Positions 1 to 8,528 of a DNA stretch of 64,000 nt are shown piece by piece. The stretch spans positions 10,897-74,896 of the forward strand of contig CAVONI010000015.1 of NCBI GenBank assembly GCA_963697285.1. Direction: 5' to 3'. The notes below the pieces were generated by a model, which was not told the DNA's origin, did not search any database, and saw only the letters and a program-made list of their open reading frames with translations. The stretch's first letter is position 1; each line of letters starts with the position of its first letter. Both the position numbers and the translations under genes were made by a program. This stretch comes from JAEUQQ01 sp963697285. GTDB taxonomy: Bacteria > Acidobacteriota > Vicinamibacteria > Vicinamibacterales > JAFNAJ01.

Positions 1-1
1 C

Positions 2-667
2 GCGGCGTGGACCGGCGTCAGCGAGAAGACGCTCACGAGGCTCGGCGACCGCGACTTCCAGAAGGTCTACATCTTCCCGAACTCGCACGCCGGCTACTAC
101 CCGGGCGCGAAGATGATCGGGATGAAGGTCATCTTCCGGCCGTCCGACGGCCGTCTGCTCGGGGCGCAGGCGCTCGGCGAGGATGGCCCGGCGGTCGACA
201 AGCGGATCAGCGCCCTGGCCGTGGCCCTGCAGATGGGCGCCACGATCTACGACCTCGAGGAAGCCGAGTTGTGCTACGCCCCCCAGTTCGGCAGCGCGAA
301 GGATCCGCTCAACTTCGCGGGAATGGTTGCCGCGAACATCCTCCGTGGCGACATGCCCGTCACGCACTGGGATTCGACCGGCAGCGACTTCCTCCTGGAC
401 GTGCGCGAGCCGGTGGAACTGGCCGTGGAGCGCGTGCCGGGCGCGGTCAACATCCCGATGGGTCAGCTCCGTGCGCGCCTCGGCGAACTGCCCCGCGACC
501 GCGACATCCTCGTCGTCTGCCGTTCGGCCCAGCGCGCGTACTACGCCACGCGGATCCTGTTGCAGCACGGGTTCAAGGCACGAACGCTGTCGGGCGGCAC
601 GCTCGCGCGAATGATGTTCATGGTGGCGCCTGACGCCCAGGAAGCGACTGCTGCTGCCATCAGGTGA
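2..667 (+). CDS. CoA-disulfide reductase-like flavoprotein with C-terminal rhodanese domain (5' end missing)
   Basis: Only the last 221 residues are in the window; the frame is open to the left edge. The first part is the dimerisation domain of pyridine nucleotide-disulfide oxidoreductases, with the block HAGYYPGA typical of CoA-disulfide/persulfide reductases. It is followed by a rhodanese domain (about residues 125-215) with LLDVREPVE and the active-site loop CRSAQR, whose Cys is the presumed persulfide carrier. Fusions of this layout are known from NADH-dependent CoA/polysulfide reductases. The FAD and NAD domains and the redox Cys lie upstream, so substrate cannot be judged. A separate rhodanese at 3.3-3.8 kb and a transporter nearby suggest a sulfur-handling neighbourhood. 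Confidence 0.85.
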   Translation, partial: AAWTGVSEKTLTRLGDRDFQKVYIFPNSHAGYYPGAKMIGMKVIFRPSDGRLLGAQALGEDGPAVDKRISALAVALQMGATIYDLEEAELCYAPQFGSAKDPLNFAGMVAANILRGDMPVTHWDSTGSDFLLDVREPVELAVERVPGAVNIPMGQLRARLGELPRDRDILVVCRSAQRAYYATRILLQHGFKARTLSGGTLARMMFMVAPDAQEATAAAIR

Positions 668-744
668 CGCACGACGTCCGGCGTGTGGTTGCGGCACGGT
701 GCGCCGTGTCGCTCGGTTCATGGTGAGAAGAAAGAGAGAATGGA

Positions 745-1575
745 ATGGCCGTGCAGGTGTCAACACGTTTCGCGCTGGGGTTCGGTGTCGCCGGGTTCCT
801 GTTCCTTGCCTCAACGGCGTCCGTGATCGCCCAGACGAAGCCGGGGGAGGCTCCCGCGACGCCCCCCTCGTCTGTCGAGGCCGAGGCCAACAACCCGTTG
901 GCCAAGTTCCAGGCGTTCAACGTGCACAACTACTACACCCCCGCGCTGTCGGAGGCCGACGGCCAGAACGCCGACACGATGTGGGTGCGGTACGCGCAGC
1001 CGTTCGGGAAGTGGCTGTTCCGCGCATCGCTGCCCGTGTCGCGGGTTCCGACGGGCGTCGGCACGACGGCGTCGGGGCTTGGCGACTTCAGCGCGTTCGC
1101 CGCCTACCTGTTCGACACCGGCAATCCGGCGGTGAGCGTTGGCCTCGGGCCCCAGTTCACCGTGCCGACCGCCAGTGACGACGCGACAGGGGGCGGCAAG
1201 TGGCAGGGCGGCTTCGCCGCGACCTTCTTCAACTCGACGTCGAAGGCGATGCAGTGGGGGGGACTCGTCACCTGGCAGAAGGACTTCGCTGGCGACGACG
1301 ACCGCGCGGCAACGAACGTGCTCGCGATTCAGCCCTTCTACTTCGTGCAACTTGGGCAGGGGCTGTACGTGCGGGGGGCGGCGGTCGCGGTCTTCAATCT
1401 CGAGACCAACGCCTACAACGTGCCGCTGGGGCTGGGCCTCGGCAAGGTCGTCCCCGCGGGCAACAAGGTCTTCAACATCTGGATCGAACCCCAGTACACG
1501 GTCCTGTCGCGCGGCGCCTTGCAGCCGGAGTTGCAGATCTTCGTCGGGCTCAACACGCAGTTCCTGAAGAAGTAG
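745..1575 (+). CDS. Outer-membrane beta-barrel protein, transporter/neuromedin-U-like family
   Basis: A 276-residue protein with a Sec signal peptide (hydrophobic stretch at about 10-28, cut after VIAQ). The rest alternates in short amphipathic strands rich in Tyr, Phe, Trp and Gly and ends in Phe-Leu-Lys-Lys. The pattern resembles the putative outer-membrane transporters often labelled neuromedin U in bacterial genomes; no substrate is known for them. The ATG is preceded by a purine-rich AAGAGAG ribosome site. It follows the rhodanese flavoprotein by 77 bases on the same strand and could be co-transcribed, but nothing in the sequence ties it to sulfur chemistry. Confidence 0.7.
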   Translation: MAVQVSTRFALGFGVAGFLFLASTASVIAQTKPGEAPATPPSSVEAEANNPLAKFQAFNVHNYYTPALSEADGQNADTMWVRYAQPFGKWLFRASLPVSRVPTGVGTTASGLGDFSAFAAYLFDTGNPAVSVGLGPQFTVPTASDDATGGGKWQGGFAATFFNSTSKAMQWGGLVTWQKDFAGDDDRAATNVLAIQPFYFVQLGQGLYVRGAAVAVFNLETNAYNVPLGLGLGKVVPAGNKVFNIWIEPQYTVLSRGALQPELQIFVGLNTQFLKK

Positions 1576-1602
1576 CCGAACGGGCGCCGTGGCGAGGGTT
1601 GG

Positions 1603-2373
1603 TCAGTGCTCGGCGGCGCCCTGTTCGAGGAGCGACAGCACCAGCAGCAGGGCGGTGTAGACCGTCGCGCCAGTCAGGAACGACCAGAACCGACCCTCCC
1701 GCTCGCGTGGAAGCTCGGCGATCGACGAGTTGACGATGACCCCACCGGCCACGACGGCCACCAGGTTCGCCAGGATCGACGTGGGGACGTCGAGGACCAG
1801 GCCGGAGGCCCAGCCCGCCAGGGAGGCCAGCGCCAGCAGGTAGGCGCCGCGACGGTCGTACGTCGCCTGGTAATGGCTGCTCAGGCCGCAGGCGATCGGG
1901 AAGATGTGCATGCCCATGGCGACCCCGTACAGGCACAAGGCAAGCGTATGGTGCCCGTTCCAGACCATGAGGTACGTCAGCAGCCAGGTATACAGCGCGA
2001 ACCCGCCGATGTGCACCCACGCCTGCCATGGGGCCGTTTCGCCGTGGCCACCCGCGTGGTGCTCCTGGTCTCGTCGCGGACCGGCCGCCATCGTCTCGAG
2101 GCAGTAGAAGGCGAGGAAGCCGGCCATGGCCCACAGGTACACGCTGTATTCGGGAAACACCCGGTGGAAGTCGTCCGACGACTGCGCCGTGATGTCGCGC
2201 ATCCTGCCCAGGGCGGGCATCACGTGCACGAACGTGTAGGCCACGGCGATGCCGGCAGCGAACGAGAGGAATCGCCGGCGGCCCGGTTGGCCGGGCCGGA
2301 ACGCCAGCCGGCCGCCGAACAGGAAGATGGCGGCGAACAGGAGGGCGATGATCAGTGACGTCACGACCGTCAT
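1603..2373 (-). CDS. Polytopic membrane protein of unknown function, ZIP-like features
   Basis: A 256-residue protein with about seven or eight hydrophobic segments and a His-rich cytoplasmic-type loop (around residue 115, HHAGGHGE). Membrane segments carry His in FVHVMPAL and GMHIFPI, which recalls metal transporters of the ZIP type, but the overall match is not firm enough to name it. Its ATG overlaps the stop of the upstream BASS transporter gene as ATGA (2370-2373), so the two are almost certainly translated together. It should be read as an accessory or partner of that transporter operon. Confidence 0.7.
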   Translation of the reverse strand: MTVVTSLIIALLFAAIFLFGGRLAFRPGQPGRRRFLSFAAGIAVAYTFVHVMPALGRMRDITAQSSDDFHRVFPEYSVYLWAMAGFLAFYCLETMAAGPRRDQEHHAGGHGETAPWQAWVHIGGFALYTWLLTYLMVWNGHHTLALCLYGVAMGMHIFPIACGLSSHYQATYDRRGAYLLALASLAGWASGLVLDVPTSILANLVAVVAGGVIVNSSIAELPREREGRFWSFLTGATVYTALLLVLSLLEQGAAEH

Positions 2374-3236
2374 GCCGCAGCTCCCACCGCGGGCTTGTCG
2401 GCCAGCCTGCCGAAGATGGGCGCCACGGTCATGAGGGCGACGACCACGTGCAGCGGGACCACCAGCACGACCACCAGGAGCATCCCCGCGGGCGGGTTCG
2501 TGATGCCGAAGAACGCCACGAACGCCGCCGAGATGTTGCGCGAACTCATCCCCAGGGCCATGACGCTGCGTTGATTCTGTTTCAGGCCGAAGCCGATCAC
2601 ATACGGCAACACCGCCATCACGACCATGAACACCACCACGGCTCCCGGGGCAAAGCTGCCAATCGTGCTGATCATGTCCTTGCCGTAGATATAGAGGGTC
2701 GTCACCAGGCAGAGCAGCAGCCAGACGCCACTGGTCTTCTTGACCCACGGGAAGATCCTGATGGCCACCGCCGGCCAGAAGAACCGGATCGCCACGCCGA
2801 TCAGCATCGGCGTCAGCACCATGATGATGAGCGGTTTCGCGAGCGGCCACGCGCTCACCTCGAGCCCCGTGATCAGCAGCGGCGCCAGCAGCGGGATCAA
2901 GGCGACCGTGAGGACCGTCACCAGCAGCACATAGGCTGCAGCGAAGGTCATGTCACCGCGGGCCTTGCTCGCCGCCAGCGGCAGGAACGGCGCGATTGGT
3001 GACAGGCTGCACAACATCAGGCCGGCGGCATGTCCGTCCGACAGCGGAAGGACCATGGTGATCAGCCAGGCGAGCGCCGGCCCGACGACCCACCCCCAGA
3101 GGATGGCCGGCCCGACGAGCCTGGGGCTCCGCAGCCACCTGAGCGCCTCTTTCAGATTGCATTCGAGGCCGCCGGCCAGCAGGCCCGACACGGTGAAGAC
3201 CACCACCGTAAGGTTGAACCACGCTGTAAGAGTCAT
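2370..3236 (-). CDS. Bile acid:sodium symporter (BASS/ACR3-like) family transporter
   Basis: A 288-residue membrane protein with nine to ten predicted helices and the BASS-type signatures LEVSAW in a mid loop and SSRNISAAFVAFFG, a helix matching the conserved sodium-binding crossover helix of the family. Members take up organic anions or sulfur compounds or export arsenite; the substrate cannot be read from sequence. It is the first gene of a leftward pair, overlapping the next gene by 4 bases. The ATG has AAAGG about 9 bases upstream. A second BASS protein (14046-14981) is present but is only distantly similar, so this is not a recent duplication. Confidence 0.85.
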   Translation of the reverse strand: MTLTAWFNLTVVVFTVSGLLAGGLECNLKEALRWLRSPRLVGPAILWGWVVGPALAWLITMVLPLSDGHAAGLMLCSLSPIAPFLPLAASKARGDMTFAAAYVLLVTVLTVALIPLLAPLLITGLEVSAWPLAKPLIIMVLTPMLIGVAIRFFWPAVAIRIFPWVKKTSGVWLLLCLVTTLYIYGKDMISTIGSFAPGAVVVFMVVMAVLPYVIGFGLKQNQRSVMALGMSSRNISAAFVAFFGITNPPAGMLLVVVLVVPLHVVVALMTVAPIFGRLADKPAVGAAA

Positions 3237-3296
3237 TTCGTGTTGCCTTTCACATCAACGATTGCGGCGGTCAGGGTTCGTTTCAGCACGCCCGGT

Positions 3297-3816
3297 CTAC
3301 CCGGCCCTGGGCAGCACCAGCCGGTCGGGCGTCAGCTCGTACGTCCAGGGGCACCCGGAGTTCTTCCAGCCGTTCTTCAGCCGCTGGCCGAGAAAGAGGC
3401 TGTCGGGCTCCTTGACCGCATCTCCCTCCATGCCATCGACGATGTTGTAGACGTGCGTGAACCCGGCCCTGGCAAGCATGTTGACGGCGATCGCACTGCG
3501 ACCGCCCGACCGGCACATCGCGAGGATCGTGTCGTCGGGCTTCGCCACCTCGCTGACGCGGGCCACGAAATCCGGGAGGGGCCTCATGGGGAACTGCTGC
3601 TTGCAAGGCGTCCCATGCATACACCTGCACGGCGACGGGAATCTTCCAGGCCATGGCCGGATGTCCGACAAAGAGATACTCCTCGGGCGTGCGGACGTCG
3701 AGGATCATCACCTGCTCCGGATCGGCCTGCCACTTCTCGTAGGCCTCCTTCGCCGTCACATAGAGCCCAAGCACCGTCTGTTTCCCCGCGGGGAGGTTCG
3801 CGCCGAGTTCAGCCAT
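3297..3816 (-). CDS. Single-domain rhodanese, reading frame broken by one extra base
   Basis: Two overlapping frames together give one complete protein of about 172 residues. The first half has the rhodanese start (AYEKWQADPEQVMILDVRTPEEY); the second has the active-site loop CRSGGRS (persulfide Cys) and the terminal NIVDGMEGD block. The switch lies near 3600-3606, where removing one base of the GCCTTGCAAG stretch restores YAWDA.KQQFPM, the usual family sequence. The ATG at 3816 has AAAGGAAC upstream. The gene is read as intact with a consensus error; a true pseudogene cannot be excluded. It likely moves sulfane sulfur in the periplasm or cytoplasm; no signal peptide is visible. Confidence 0.8.
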
Positions 3817-3933
3817 GTCCAGTTCCTTTCGCCCTTCGCGACACGGCTGTCTGCCTGTGTGAGCGCGCCGACGCAGGGGTGCCTGGCGGCTTCGTGGGCG
3901 TCGTGAGGATGCTAGCGGGGATGCGTCGGGCTG

Positions 3934-4084
3934 TAACCTCGGAATACTACGGGGCTCGGAGCGGGAATTTACGAGTGCCCGATCCGCGGCTCCTGTCGTC
4001 GGCGTCCCGGGCGTCAACTCCGCGTGGACGGACGTCGCGACCCCCGTAATTTCCAAGGGCCGAACCCGTAGTATCCCGAGGTCA
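3934..4084. repeat. Long imperfect inverted repeat in a divergent intergenic region
   Basis: The gap 3817-4175 between the leftward rhodanese gene and the rightward response-regulator gene has no coding signal. It holds two 40-base arms, 3934-3973 and 4045-4084, that are inverted copies of each other, sharing CCTCGGAATACTACGGGG with few mismatches. The arms are separated by about 70 bases. The position between two divergent promoters suggests paired binding sites of a regulator or a structured element; no family could be assigned. Confidence 0.6.
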
Positions 4085-4175
4085 CAGGCCTCGGATTCTC
4101 GACTACCCTCCACTCGACGCCGTGTGTTGACAGGTCATCGCGACGAACGGCGTCGTTGGAGCCGAACGCATCTCC

Positions 4176-4583
4176 ATGCCGCACACGCCTCCCAGTTGTG
4201 TCCTGCTCGCAGACCGGCACCACGGTCTCGCAGAAGGCGTACGAGGACTGCTCGAGGCCGCGTTCGGGACGGTCGTCATGGTGGCCGACGAGGCGTCGCT
4301 GATCGAGGGCGCGGCGCGGCTGCAGCCGGATGTGGCCATCGTGGATCTGTCGCTGGCACACGACTGCGGCCTGGGCTGGCTGCGAGCGGTGCGGGAGCGT
4401 TGCCCGGGTCTCAAGGTCATCGTCCTCAGCGTCCACGACGAGCAGAGCGTGCGCCGGGCTGCGATGGCCGCCGGCGCCGACGCGTTCGTCCTGAAACGTG
4501 ACATTGCGACCGACTTGCTGCGCGCCGTCGACTTCGTTCGCGGAGTCGGGCAGGCTGGCGCGTCGACGCGCGAGCCGACGTGA
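4176..4583 (+). CDS. Stand-alone receiver-domain response regulator
   Basis: A 135-residue protein that is one receiver (REC) domain with nothing after it. Visible are an acidic residue near the N terminus (LADRHH, one Asp where most have two acids), the phospho-acceptor Asp in IVDLS (about residue 52), Ser in VLSVHD and the conserved Lys in VLKRD. The sequence is closest to the NarL/LuxR subgroup but the DNA-binding HTH is absent, so it is probably a phospho-relay or protein-protein switch. It overlaps the downstream DUF2490 gene by 4 bases (GTGA). No histidine kinase is adjacent. Confidence 0.8.
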   Translation: MPHTPPSCVLLADRHHGLAEGVRGLLEAAFGTVVMVADEASLIEGAARLQPDVAIVDLSLAHDCGLGWLRAVRERCPGLKVIVLSVHDEQSVRRAAMAAGADAFVLKRDIATDLLRAVDFVRGVGQAGASTREPT

Positions 4584-5365
4584 GCTCGCTCGGACTCGTC
4601 ATGAACTCCAGGCACAGGCTCGCCCTGCTCGTCACCGTGTTGCACGTGCTCGCGGTGTGCCCGGCAGATGCGCAATCCAATCTCCAGCTGTGGGGCAACC
4701 TGACCCTCGACTGGGTGAAGAGCGAACGCCTGGTGTACGAGATCGATCTCGAGCCCAAGGGGTTGCTGGCGGCGCCTGCAGGCGAGCCCGACTGGCGGAA
4801 CATCGACCTGACGACGAACGTGGAGTACTCGCCGAAAGGCTGGCTCGACCTGGTCGCCGAAGTCACCGGCGGGTATACGAAGCAGACCGATGATGTGAAC
4901 TCGACCGAGGTCACGCCTCGCGTGGGCGTGCGCTTCCACCTGTTCTCACGTGACCGGCCCAGGGTCGTCCGCGGGCGCGAGCGCCCTGCGAAGCGTCGCA
5001 TCGTGGTGCGCGACCTGGTGCGGGTCGAGTCGAGAAACTTCTTCTACAGCGGTGCAGGGAGCGGGTCGGACTCGTCGGTGCGTTTCAGGAACCGTGTCGA
5101 ATTCCTGGTTGCGCTGAACAGGGAGAAGATCACGGAGGACGGCGCCAGGTACCTGCTCGCCGACTGGGAGTGGTTCATCCCCCTGGACGAGCCCGAGGAG
5201 CGCTTCGCGAACAGGCAGCGCATCCGGACCGGCTTCGGGTACCGCCACAGCTTCGCCTGGCGGTTCGAGGCGCTCTACATGTGGACGCGATCGCGAAACA
5301 CGATCGATGAAGGGTTCAGTACCTCTGACAACATCATCAACATCCGCGTGAAGCGGCTGTTCTGA
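4580..5365 (+). CDS. DUF2490-family outer-membrane protein
   Basis: A 261-residue protein with a signal peptide ending at ADAQ and a beta-strand-rich body that starts with LQLWGNLTLDW and ends with a strand closing in Phe (VKRLF), as expected for an outer-membrane barrel. The conserved W.RYR-like blocks near the end (RQRIRTGFGYRHSF, AWRFEALYMWTRSRN) fit DUF2490. The GTG at 4580 overlaps the upstream stop, but an ATG at 4601 gives a more typical signal peptide and may be the true start. Function of the family is unknown; the response regulator in front may control or partner with it. Confidence 0.72.
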   Translation: MSSLGLVMNSRHRLALLVTVLHVLAVCPADAQSNLQLWGNLTLDWVKSERLVYEIDLEPKGLLAAPAGEPDWRNIDLTTNVEYSPKGWLDLVAEVTGGYTKQTDDVNSTEVTPRVGVRFHLFSRDRPRVVRGRERPAKRRIVVRDLVRVESRNFFYSGAGSGSDSSVRFRNRVEFLVALNREKITEDGARYLLADWEWFIPLDEPEERFANRQRIRTGFGYRHSFAWRFEALYMWTRSRNTIDEGFSTSDNIINIRVKRLF

Positions 5366-5420
5366 CGAGGCCGCGCCGCGCGACTGACAGGTCAGTCGGC
5401 AACGGGTGGCGGGCCCTGGC

Positions 5421-5936
5421 TCACGAACCGGCGCGCGTCCACGAGGCCACCGCCAGGACGCGCCCCGATGCGTCCTTGGCCGTGATGTCGAGGCGATTCC
5501 CGTCGATGCGGTACTCGCGGGCGGCGCTCACGTTGACGCTCGACGGGACATTGCCCGTGCCTTCGAGATCGAGGAGCCGCAGTTGCTGCTTCGCCGCGTC
5601 GATGACTGCCCGTCCCTTGTAGTTCAGGAACGCCCCCGACTGCCGCGCACGCTCGTCGCCGCCTTCGACCGTGCCCTGGATGGTGAGGTTGCCGTACTCG
5701 TCGTAGGTCAACTTCGCCGCAGCGGGTACCGACACCGCGGCCCCGGCGGCATCGTGCACCGTGTACGAGGCCAGGATCCATGTGCCGGCGAGCTGGCGCC
5801 TGGCGGCCTCCAGCGAACCGGCGCCCGTGTCGACAGGTCCCATCTCGACGGGGCGCACGCGCGCACGCGGAGCCTCGGCACAGCCGACGAGCGTTGTAAG
5901 CAGGACCGCGATAAGCAGGCGGGGTGTGGCAGTCAT
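5421..5936 (-). CDS. Putative lipoprotein with a lipocalin-like fold
   Basis: A 171-residue protein with a lipobox (LVGC, Cys at residue 19) after a short hydrophobic signal, so it is predicted to be lipid-anchored. The mature part begins with LAGTWILASYTV, the start typical of lipocalin-like (lipocalin_5 type) domains, and runs as short alternating strands up to VASWTRA. No ligand can be proposed. It lies alone between a rightward gene and the glutaminase operon, transcribed leftward. Confidence 0.7.
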   Translation of the reverse strand: MTATPRLLIAVLLTTLVGCAEAPRARVRPVEMGPVDTGAGSLEAARRQLAGTWILASYTVHDAAGAAVSVPAAAKLTYDEYGNLTIQGTVEGGDERARQSGAFLNYKGRAVIDAAKQQLRLLDLEGTGNVPSSVNVSAAREYRIDGNRLDITAKDASGRVLAVASWTRAGS

Positions 5937-6111
5937 GGGCTGAACCTCACGCCGTGTCTCTTGACTCCGGCTGTGCGAAATCGGCAGGCGAACGACTGCG
6001 CGATTCTATACGAACCGCGACCACCCCGGCGGCGCGGAAGGCCTGGCCGCGCCATGCGCGGCGAGCCGGCGGGACACGCAGGTCCCACCGGCTCCGCGCG
6101 GAGGCCGTCAG

Positions 6112-7149
6112 CTACGGCTTGGCGGCGTAGGGGTTTCCGCCAAGCGCGTTGGAGATGTCGGCGATCGCCTTCTGTGCGCGGACGCTGTTGCCGGCATCGT
6201 CGAGCGGGGGCGAGATCACGGCGATGCCGAACTTGCCGGGCGAAACGGCGATGATGCCGCCGCCCACCCCGCTCTTGGCGGGCAGGCCGGTCGCGTACAA
6301 CCACTTGCCAGAGTCGTCGTAGAGGCCGGCGGTGGCCATCACGGCCAGCACGCCCGGCACCTTGGCGGCGTCGAGCACCTGCTTGCCGGTCATCGGGTTC
6401 TTCCCGCCGATGGCCAGCGTGGCCGCCATGCTGGCAAGGTCCTTCGCGTTGACGCCGATCGAGCACTGGCGCGTGTAGAGGTCGACGGCCTGCTGCCAGT
6501 TGTCCTTGATGTAGCCGTAGGCCAGCATCAGCGCGCCGATGGCCTGGTTGCGCTGGTTGGTGTCGGCCTCCGACTTGTAGACGTCCTGGAGCACGCGCAG
6601 TTGCCGACCGGCCGCGTCGTTGTGGAACCCGATGATCTTCTTCCACACGTCGTCGGCCGTGGCGCCCTTGACCATGCTGGTGGCCGAGATGGCGCCGGGG
6701 TTGACGAGCGGGTTCATCTCGGGGGCGCCGGTGCCGACCACGGCGCGGACGCCCTCGATCGCGATGATGGAGTTGAAGCGCGCGCCGGTCGCGTCCACCC
6801 CGATCCGCTTCGCCACCGAGTCGAGGCCCTGTTCCTGGATCACCTGGGCCATCGTGAACACCTTGGAGATCGACTGGATCGACACCTCGGTCGTCACGTC
6901 GCCCGCGGTGTAGACCTTGCCGTCGGCGGTCACCACCGCGATGCCGAACAGGTTCGGGTCGACCTTGGCGAGGGCGGGGATGTAGTCGGCGTTCTTGCCT
7001 TCCTGCAGGCCTTTGTACTTCGCATAGGCGGCGTCCACTGCGGCCTGGACGCTGGGGCCGGCCTGCGCCTGGATGCGGGGGGTGGCTGCCGCCGCGACGG
7101 CGAGTGCAACCACGGCGGTGACGATCGAGGCATGAGTCGTGCGGCGCAT
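6112..7149 (-). CDS. glsA: Secreted glutaminase A
   Basis: A 345-residue serine-type glutaminase (L-glutamine to L-glutamate plus ammonia) with the beta-lactamase-like fold. The family blocks are present in order: SIQSISK (catalytic Ser and Lys), MNPLVNPGAI, EADTNQRN, YTRQCSI and the closing GLPAKSGVGGGI. Unlike ordinary cytoplasmic GlsA it starts with a signal peptide (about 28 residues, cut near IQAQA), so it should act in the periplasm. GGAGGATAAC precedes the ATG. It starts 2 bases after the stop of the DcaP-like porin gene and is the last gene of a four-gene leftward operon, which suggests that amides entering through the porins are hydrolysed outside the inner membrane. Confidence 0.92.
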   Translation of the reverse strand: MRRTTHASIVTAVVALAVAAAATPRIQAQAGPSVQAAVDAAYAKYKGLQEGKNADYIPALAKVDPNLFGIAVVTADGKVYTAGDVTTEVSIQSISKVFTMAQVIQEQGLDSVAKRIGVDATGARFNSIIAIEGVRAVVGTGAPEMNPLVNPGAISATSMVKGATADDVWKKIIGFHNDAAGRQLRVLQDVYKSEADTNQRNQAIGALMLAYGYIKDNWQQAVDLYTRQCSIGVNAKDLASMAATLAIGGKNPMTGKQVLDAAKVPGVLAVMATAGLYDDSGKWLYATGLPAKSGVGGGIIAVSPGKFGIAVISPPLDDAGNSVRAQKAIADISNALGGNPYAAKP

Positions 7150-7151
7150 CG

Positions 7152-8439
7152 TTATCCTCCGAACTTGTGTGAGAAGTTGTACTTGAACGAGACCTGTACC
7201 TTGACGCCGTCCGAGCTGAAGCCGTCCGAGAAGTTCTCGCGGCGGCCCCACTGCAGCTCGCCGCCGATCATCACGTTGGGCACGGGCGTGTAGAGGAGGT
7301 TGCCGAGCGCGTACTGCCCGGTCTTGAAGGCGTCGGGGGCCTGCCCGTTGGTGTTGTCGTTGTCCTGCCGCGAGTAGCCGATCGCGCTGCTCCACTTGTC
7401 GTTCCAGTTGTGGTCGAGGAAGGCGACGATGCCGACGATGGGCAGCGGCTTGCCGAGGATGGGCGTGCGCGTGTTCGAGAAGTTGTTCTGGATGCCGATG
7501 TCCACCGGCGAGTCGTTCATGTAGTTCTGGATGCCCTCGCCGAACACCACCTGCAGGCGCAGGGTGCTGGCCTCGCCCGCCTTCAGGTTCGAGCTGAGGT
7601 TGATGCCCCAGCCGGTCGCGTCGCCGGAGAGGTCGAACTGGTCGTCGAGCACGTCGTCCCACTTGATGTAGCGGAGCATGCCCGCGACCTCGACGTAGCC
7701 CCACGCGCCGCCCTTCCGGTACTCACCGGACAAGTCGGGCAGCGGGAAGCGTCCCCGGATGTTCTGCAGCTCGATGCGGTCGGCGTAGACGCCCTGGTCG
7801 CCGCTGGCGCCCGGGCGCTCGAGGGCGAGGGTCAACCGCGTATCGCCCTTGATGGGCATCCAGCGGACCTGCACGTTGCGGAAGAACACCATGCCGGTCG
7901 GGCCCCAGTACTCGAGCGAGTTCGGGAACACGTCGATGTCCATGAACGGGCTCCAGGTACTGGCCCGCGCCAATGGCACCGAGCTCGCCGTACGCGTGAC
8001 GCAGCCGGAACGTGGTCTGGCCCTGGTCGGCGCCGGTGCCGAACAGCTCGAACTCGAACTGGGTCTTCAGCTCGCCCATCGCGGTCGGCGTCGAGGTCCT
8101 GACGCCCAGCCGGCTCTGGCGGACGCCGGCGAACGTGCTGCCGTCCTTGCCGAACTGGTCCTCGAAGGCCGGCAGCCTGGTCACCCGCAGGGTGTCGGTC
8201 CAGTTGGGGTCGATCTGGGCGAAGTTCTGGCCCATGTCGAGCATCGCGAAGCCGTAGATCTCCATCGACGGCTTCGGCTGCTGCACCGGGGCCGCCGCCT
8301 GTGCCGGTGCTGCCGGCGGCGCCGGAGGCAGTGTCGTGTCCTGCGCCCGCGCAGCCGGCACGAGGCCGAGCAGGACCATCACCATCACCCACCACCCGCC
8401 CGCTCGTCGCCCGGGCGCCGTTGTTACGCAAGTACTCAT
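7152..8439 (-). CDS. DcaP-like trimeric porin, frame broken by one extra base
   Basis: About 428 residues in two frames. The first carries a signal peptide (cut near ARAQD), a Pro/Ala linker, then IYGFAMLDMGQNF and RLRHAYGELG, which match DcaP-type porins of the outer membrane. The second continues with WSPFMDIDVFPN and ends in strands closing at YNFSHKFGG. The shift is at about 7959: dropping one base of CAGTACCTGG restores GAGQTWSPFMD, the sequence expected in the family. It sits between the amidohydrolase and glutaminase genes in one operon and probably admits small solutes such as amides or dipeptides. Confidence 0.8.
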
Positions 8440-8454
8440 CAGACCCTTCTCCTC

Positions 8455-8528
8455 TCTTCTCTTGTCATCGACGCCCTTGGCGGCGCCTCACTTCTCTTCT
8501 TGTCATCGACGCCGTCAGCGGCGCCTCA
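8455..8528. repeat. Imperfect tandem duplication between two operon genes
   Basis: Two copies of about 37 bases (8455-8490 and 8491-8528), each running through TCTTGTCATCGACGCC to GGCGCCTCA, lie in the 86-base gap between the amidohydrolase and DcaP genes. The second copy contains the amidohydrolase stop codon. Each unit can form a small GCC/GGC hairpin. It is most simply a local duplication of the intercistronic spacer. Confidence 0.7.
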
